DNA of 8,576 nt from Acidobacteriota bacterium. GTDB lineage: Bacteria > Acidobacteriota > Terriglobia > UBA7540. Below the pieces are notes generated by a model that searched no databases, was not told the DNA's origin, and saw only the letters and a list, made by a program, of their open reading frames with translations. Location: the NCBI GenBank assembly GCA_003165615.1, contig PLWR01000253.1, positions 1 to 8,576 on the forward strand. Direction: 5' to 3'. A program made the position numbers and the translations under genes. This document shows positions 5,233-8,576 of the stretch, piece after piece; within the stretch, counting starts at the first letter, position 1, and each line of letters starts with the position of its first letter.

Positions 5233-6120
5233 ATGAGCCAGGCTCCAGAAGCCAGCCAGGCGCCCGTGACTACGGCGAAGGCATCTCTGCGCGAGGTTGA
5301 GCGTCGGCGAAGTGAGCGGTTGCTGATTACAGTCCCCATTCGGGTCGAGGGTGTGGACCGGAACGGTGAGAAGTTCACCGAAGAGACCCGGACGATCGTT
5401 GTCAACCGGCAAGGGGCGCGAATCTACCTGAGGCGGTTGGTGTCCGCGGGCGCCATGCTGCTTATTACCACCAATGTGGCGCACCGCAGCGGTAAGTTTC
5501 GCGTGGTGGGTCCAACCAAGCCTCCATCCGGCGACGGCGGCGAATGGGGTATAGAGTCCCAGGAAGCCATCTGCAACATCTGGGGCATCGGATTTCCTCC
5601 GGCTTCATCGTCGGAAGGAGAGTGCACGGCCTTGCTCGAATGCCGGCGCTGCCACTCGGTAAAGCTGAGCCACCTTTCCATGGTCGAGCATGAAGTGTTG
5701 GGGAACTCGGGGTTGCTGGTTAAAGAATGCGAAGCTTGCGCGCGTTCGACCTCCTGGACCTATAAGGAACCCTCTGTACCTCTCGCCACGGAAGACGAGG
5801 GGACGGTGCTCCCCAGCCCGGAGACCCTCGCGGAACAGGCGGCAGGAAGAAATCACCGCCTCCACAATCGAGTTGCCCTGCAATTACCCCTCCGCGTGCG
5901 CGGCTTCTATGGCGCGGAAGAATTCACCCGTACGGAAAACGTCTCGCGCGGCGGCGTGTGCTTCATTACGGACCGCAACTACGAGGTGGGAGAAGTCATC
6001 CTCGTTACCTGCCCCTTTGAAAAGAGCGGCCATAACATCGAGGTCAGAGGCCACGTGGTGCGGCGCCGCGATATGCAAGGCACCGGACGCAAGATTTATG
6101 GCGTCAGCTACGAGCGGTAA
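5233..6120 (+). CDS. Double-PilZ protein with a central CxxC...CxxC module
   Basis: A 295-aa soluble protein with no signal peptide or membrane helix. Residues 24-95 form a first PilZ-like domain with RxxxR at 25-29. Its second motif is degenerate (VVNRQG at 56-61, no D/N-x-S), so it may not bind c-di-GMP. Residues 137-140 (CRRC) and 166-169 (CEAC), 25 residues apart, resemble a zinc-ribbon-type metal site. A charged linker rich in Glu/Pro follows. Residues 207-295 form a second PilZ domain with both motifs intact: RLHNR at 209-213 and NVSRGG at 236-241. The likely role is a c-di-GMP sensor whose output goes through the metal module or a partner; this is inference. ATG 5233 follows GGGGG by 7 nt. 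The spacers on both sides carry heptad repeats. Confidence 0.85.
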   Translation: MSQAPEASQAPVTTAKASLREVERRRSERLLITVPIRVEGVDRNGEKFTEETRTIVVNRQGARIYLRRLVSAGAMLLITTNVAHRSGKFRVVGPTKPPSGDGGEWGIESQEAICNIWGIGFPPASSSEGECTALLECRRCHSVKLSHLSMVEHEVLGNSGLLVKECEACARSTSWTYKEPSVPLATEDEGTVLPSPETLAEQAAGRNHRLHNRVALQLPLRVRGFYGAEEFTRTENVSRGGVCFITDRNYEVGEVILVTCPFEKSGHNIEVRGHVVRRRDMQGTGRKIYGVSYER

Positions 6121-6320
6121 GGATCAAGGGTAAAGGTTGAAGGGTAAAGGGTAAGCTACGAACAGCTTTGTCCTTCACTGTTGTCCTTTTGTTCTTTAAT
6201 CAAACACTCAACCAACTTTCCCTCCACCTGCATCCTTTAACCTTCAGCCTTCAACCTTGACCCTTTTCCTGTTTCCCGCGCCCCGCACTTATTCCCTGAT
6301 ACCTATAACCTGTCACCTAA
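6121..6320. repeat. Heptad-repeat spacer with a 29-bp imperfect inverted repeat
   Basis: Directly after the double-PilZ stop come heptads GGATCAA-GGGTAAA-GGTTGAA (6121-6141) and GGGTAAA-GGGTAAG (6142-6155). Further on are pyrimidine-rich heptads GCATCCT-TTAACCT (6230-6243), TCAGCCT-TCAACCT (6244-6257), TGACCCT, and later ATTCCCT-GATACCT (6291-6304) and ATAACCT-GTCACCT (6305-6318). The arms 6126-6154 and 6237-6265 are complementary at 25 of 29 positions with an 82-nt loop. A transcript through here could form a long stem, perhaps ending the upstream mRNA. There is no gene in 6121-6411. Confidence 0.65.
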
Positions 6321-6400
6321 TGCTGCGTTTAAGCTTGGCCGCAGATAACCGATATGCAAAGTGGCGGCCCACTTGCTCAAACTGGCAGAGGAGCCGGCTT

Positions 6401-6405
6401 GGAGG
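6401..6405 (+). promoter_or_regulatory. Ribosome binding site that selects a GTG start
   Basis: GGAGG lies 6 nt before the GTG at 6412. The earlier in-frame GTG at 6361 has no such site, so 6412 is preferred. Confidence 0.55.
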
Positions 6406-6411
6406 TACACG

Positions 6412-6657
6412 GTGGATTTCGCCATGACGCAGGGGGGATTGCTGGTTCATTCGTGTGATGATTGGCCATGCGCCGTCTGCCGCCCCAGCCAAATCGCCGA
6501 GAGCCGCGCTTATTGCCTCTGCCTGAACTGCGCCTATGGCATTGTGGCGGCGGCCAGTGCGGGCGAGCAGGGTGCGCGCGCCTTGCTGGACGATATTTCC
6601 GATGCCTTAAGCCAATGGGAGGCCCAAAAGCCCGAGCCGCGCATGCCGGCCAACTGA
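6412..6657 (+). CDS. Small cysteine-rich protein of unknown function
   Basis: I do not recognise this gene. The 81-aa product has six cysteines within 26 residues: C15, C20, C23, C35, C37 and C40, in the pattern C-x4-C-x2-C-x11-C-x-C-x2-C. That suggests a small zinc or iron-sulfur binding fold. The second half (about 44-70, VAAASAGEQGARALLDDISDALSQW) looks like an amphipathic helix. Codon use with GC-rich third positions matches the neighbouring real genes. The other frame that overlaps it (from 6462) lacks family similarity over this stretch. The GTG start is chosen for its ribosome site; ATG 6424 or GTG 6361 are alternatives. It precedes the polyprenyl synthase gene by 155 bp in the same direction. 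Confidence 0.6.
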   Translation: MDFAMTQGGLLVHSCDDWPCAVCRPSQIAESRAYCLCLNCAYGIVAAASAGEQGARALLDDISDALSQWEAQKPEPRMPAN

Positions 6658-6812
6658 AGCGTTTCTCCGCACCTCTTCGCCGCCGGCAATCACTTGCCAC
6701 TTCCCTTCATAGACTTTCTGTGGGACTATCTAGCTTCGTAGATTCGCCCTCCGATCTGTCCACCAGAATTGATTGGGTACGGCCCGCAGAGGGGGCGAGG
6801 GAGAATTGGCGC

Positions 6813-7805
6813 TTGGCGTCCGTCAAGAATTTGACATTCAAAGAAGTCCTGGAATTGGTGCGGCCCGACCTCCTGCAAGTGGAGGAGGAATTCGGCCTCC
6901 AGACCGCTGCGGACGTGCGTCCCATTTCCGAAATCGGCCAGTACTTGCAGGAAGGCGGAGGCAAGCGGCTGCGTCCGGCGCTGGTGTTGCTGGCGGCCAG
7001 GTTGTGCGGTTACGAAGGAATGGCCGCGATCCGCATGGGTGCGGTGGTGGAGATGATTCACACCGCCACGCTCGTGCACGACGATGTGATCGACCAGGCC
7101 GACACCCGCCGCGGTCGGCCCTCCTCGAACTCCCGCTGGGGAAATCCCATGAGTGTTCTGGCGGGTGACTGGCTTTACATGCAGGCCTTCAACATCGCCC
7201 TGAACGAACGAAATTTCCGGATTCTGGATGTGCTGATTCGGCTCACCCAGGTCATGGTGGAAGGCGAGTTGCTTCAGTTGACTTGCCTCCGGCGGCCTAC
7301 CGTAACCGAAGAAGAATACCTGGAGCTGGCTTATCGCAAGACCGCCTGCCTGTTTTCCGCCTGCCTGCGGTTGGGCGCCCTGCTGGGCGGAAAGAACGAA
7401 GAAGAGGAAGGGCGTTTGGGCCTTTACGGCATAAACCTGGGCCAGGCATTTCAACTGATCGACGACGTGCTGGATTTTAGCTCTTCCGAGGAAGTTTTGG
7501 GCAAGCCCATCGGCAACGATGTGCGCGAGGGTAAGATGACGTTGCCCTTGATTTACCTGCTGCAACGGTGCACTCCGGAAGAAGCCCGCAAGGTCTCACG
7601 CGTCCTGGAGGAGGGGGGATTCGAATCCGCGCAGTTTGCGGAGATCCTTGACCTCATCGACCATTATGGGGCGCTGCAATCGGCGCGGGAAAAAGCCCAG
7701 GATTTTTCCGAAAGAGCCCGCGGCTTTCTGGAAGGCTTTCCCAACTCGCCTTACAAGGAGGCGTTGCACTCTCTCCCCGATTTCATTTTGGAACGGGAAT
7801 CCTAA
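6813..7805 (+). CDS. Long-chain trans-polyprenyl diphosphate synthase
   Basis: Head-to-tail condensation of isopentenyl diphosphate onto allylic diphosphates, making the polyprenyl tail of menaquinone or ubiquinone. The all-alpha isoprenoid synthase fold shows GGGKRLRP at 48-55, the first Asp-rich motif HDDVID at 89-94 followed by TRRGRPSSN at 98-106, GDWLY at 118-122, GELLQL at 151-156 and the second Asp-rich motif IDDVLDF at 216-222. The residue five places before the first DD is Ala85, as in IspB-type long-chain enzymes (IHTATLVHDD), pointing to C35-C50 products; exact length cannot be told. Start choice is TTG at 6813, with GAGGGAG about 10 nt upstream, giving 330 aa. The open frame reaches back to 6462, but that part overlaps another gene and is not synthase-like. 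Confidence 0.93.
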   Translation: MASVKNLTFKEVLELVRPDLLQVEEEFGLQTAADVRPISEIGQYLQEGGGKRLRPALVLLAARLCGYEGMAAIRMGAVVEMIHTATLVHDDVIDQADTRRGRPSSNSRWGNPMSVLAGDWLYMQAFNIALNERNFRILDVLIRLTQVMVEGELLQLTCLRRPTVTEEEYLELAYRKTACLFSACLRLGALLGGKNEEEEGRLGLYGINLGQAFQLIDDVLDFSSSEEVLGKPIGNDVREGKMTLPLIYLLQRCTPEEARKVSRVLEEGGFESAQFAEILDLIDHYGALQSAREKAQDFSERARGFLEGFPNSPYKEALHSLPDFILERES

Positions 7806-7825
7806 GATCGGGTTCACCTCCCCGC

Positions 7826-8413
7826 ATGAAACATCGCCCCGAAACCGAGATTAAGCTGGAAGTCCGGGACGCCAAGGATATCCGCTGGCGCCTGACCGAG
7901 CAGGGCTTTCGACCCATCCTGGCCCGCCATTTTGAAAGCAATATCCTGTTTGATTTTCCCGACCTGCGGCTGCGCAAGGCGCGCTGCCTCATTCGCCTGC
8001 GCTTTATGGGTGACCAGGCCTTGCTGACCTATAAGGGCGCTCCGCTGCAATCCCGCGACTACAAGATTCGCCCGGAGTTTGAAACCAAGGTGGATGACGG
8101 CCACCGCGTCCACGAGATCCTGCTCCACCTGGGCTTGAAGGAGATGTTCTCCTACGAAAAGTATCGCACCATCTACGCGCCACGGGGCAAACGCGATGTG
8201 ACGGACGGTCCCCACCTGGTCTTCGACGAAACCCCGGTGGGCACTTACATCGAGCTCGAAGGCCCGCAGCGCTGGATTGACGAGGTGGCGCGCCAACTCG
8301 GTTACTCGCGCCGGGAGTACATCACGGAGAGCTACGCGGCACTTTATCGGAAAAAGTGTCAGTCTGAGCATAAGACCCCGGGAAATATGATTTTCCCTTC
8401 ACACGAATCGTGA
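7826..8413 (+). CDS. CYTH-domain protein (class IV adenylate cyclase / triphosphatase family)
   Basis: The CYTH fold is an eight-stranded tunnel that binds triphosphates and metal. Members are thiamine triphosphatases, inorganic triphosphatases or class IV adenylate cyclases. The 195-aa protein shows the N-terminal ExExK signature at residues 6-10 (ETEIK). Basic tunnel residues follow in LIRLR (55-59), TYKG (68-71) and YEKYR (110-114), with acidic metal-binding candidates in RPEFET (82-87), FDETPVGTYIELEG (133-146) and TESYAALY (167-174). The substrate cannot be decided from sequence. The ATG at 7826 is 20 bp after the polyprenyl synthase stop, so the two are probably cotranscribed; its ribosome site is weak. 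The C-terminal 20 residues extend past the fold and look unstructured. Confidence 0.88.
   Translation: MKHRPETEIKLEVRDAKDIRWRLTEQGFRPILARHFESNILFDFPDLRLRKARCLIRLRFMGDQALLTYKGAPLQSRDYKIRPEFETKVDDGHRVHEILLHLGLKEMFSYEKYRTIYAPRGKRDVTDGPHLVFDETPVGTYIELEGPQRWIDEVARQLGYSRREYITESYAALYRKKCQSEHKTPGNMIFPSHES
8402..8412. promoter_or_regulatory. Short palindrome CACGA-A-TCGTG next to the tatA promoter
   Basis: Five-bp arms around one base, overlapping the CYTH stop codon and ending 1 bp before the candidate -35 box of tatA. It may be chance. Confidence 0.2.
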
Positions 8414-8443
8414 TTGGGTTCTGCCCCGCGCATGGGCTATAAT
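8414..8443 (+). promoter_or_regulatory. Promoter of tatA
   Basis: A perfect TATAAT at 8438-8443 with TTGGGT at 8414-8419 and 18 bp between. The start near 8450 gives a leader of about 44 nt. Confidence 0.65.
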
Positions 8444-8493
8444 GCGCTTGCACGTTCCGCTGGCAACCGTGCCGGGCGGAGAGGAGAATAATC

Positions 8494-8576
8494 ATGGAAG
8501 GCTTGCTTCAACCGGTTCATCTATTTTTCATCTTGCTGATCGTCTTGATTCTGTTTGGCCCCGGCAAATTGCCGGA
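8494..8576 (+). CDS. tatA: TatA-type twin-arginine translocase subunit, 5' part
   Basis: Only the first 27 codons are in the window. They encode a short N-terminus, a single transmembrane helix (LFFILLIVLILFG, about residues 10-22) and the FGPGKLP hinge that marks TatA/TatE-family pore subunits of the Tat export system. The ATG has GGAGAGGAG about 8 nt upstream and a TATAAT promoter 50 bp upstream. TatB shares the hinge, so TatA versus TatB cannot be fully separated here, but the sequence before the helix fits TatA better. The rest of the gene lies beyond base 8576. Confidence 0.85.
   Translation, partial: MEGLLQPVHLFFILLIVLILFGPGKLP

Noticed and set aside
5690..6133. 147-residue plus-strand frame overlapping the double-PilZ gene
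   Set aside because: Overlaps the intact PilZ coding sequence and has shadow-like Ala/Arg/Ser composition.
5002..6320. Heptad tracts read as a possible CRISPR array
   Set aside because: Units are 7 bp and degenerate, with no 20-40 bp repeats separated by unique spacers and no cas genes.
6462..6812. 117-residue N-terminal extension of the polyprenyl synthase
   Set aside because: Arg/Pro-rich, overlaps the cysteine-rich gene in another frame, and has no family similarity.
6726..7565. 279-residue minus-strand frame
   Set aside because: Antisense of the polyprenyl diphosphate synthase, no domain-like motifs.
7814..8371. 185-residue minus-strand frame
   Set aside because: Antisense of the CYTH gene, no recognisable motif.

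Overview
The window is bacterial, GC-rich chromosomal DNA. The style suggests an Acidobacteriota-like soil bacterium: PilZ proteins, a PilZ-CxxC-PilZ protein, tandem tyrosine recombinases, heptameric intergenic repeats and a palindromic TA-flanked element. That assignment is inference from gene content only. No rRNA, tRNA or CRISPR array was seen.

Left part (1-2677) is accessory and scarred DNA. An apparently intact tyrosine recombinase (38-1222) overlaps by 4 bp (ATGA) a second recombinase gene that keeps only its N-terminal part. At about 1618-1620 the second gene is fused tail-to-tail with the 5' end of an opposite-strand gene for a Tat-exported, probably GH42-like glycosidase. About 750 bp without a convincing gene follow. 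They hold short repeats, a strong leftward promoter with a palindrome behind it and no gene in front of it, and a cluster of perfect hairpins next to the pyrB 3' end.

Middle part (2678-6120) holds pyrB on the minus strand (aspartate carbamoyltransferase, de novo pyrimidine synthesis) and three genes linked to nucleotide signalling. These are a small PilZ protein (minus), a MESH1-type ppGpp hydrolase (plus) and a double-PilZ protein with a CxxC/CxxC centre (plus). The first two are divergent, and an 85-bp TA-flanked hairpin element sits exactly between their two promoters. The spacers on either side of the double-PilZ gene are built from degenerate 7-bp repeats. One is G-quadruplex-prone and the other forms a 29-bp inverted repeat.

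Right part (6412-8576) runs rightward: a small cysteine-rich protein of unknown function, a long-chain trans-polyprenyl diphosphate synthase (quinone side chain), a CYTH-domain phosphohydrolase/cyclase-family protein 20 bp further on, and the start of a TatA-type Tat translocase gene with its own TATAAT promoter. The window ends inside tatA.

No clearly new multi-gene system is visible. The most unusual items are the chimeric recombinase/Tat-glycosidase junction, the orphan operator-promoter, the hairpin element dividing the PilZ/MESH1 promoters, and the heptad-repeat spacers.
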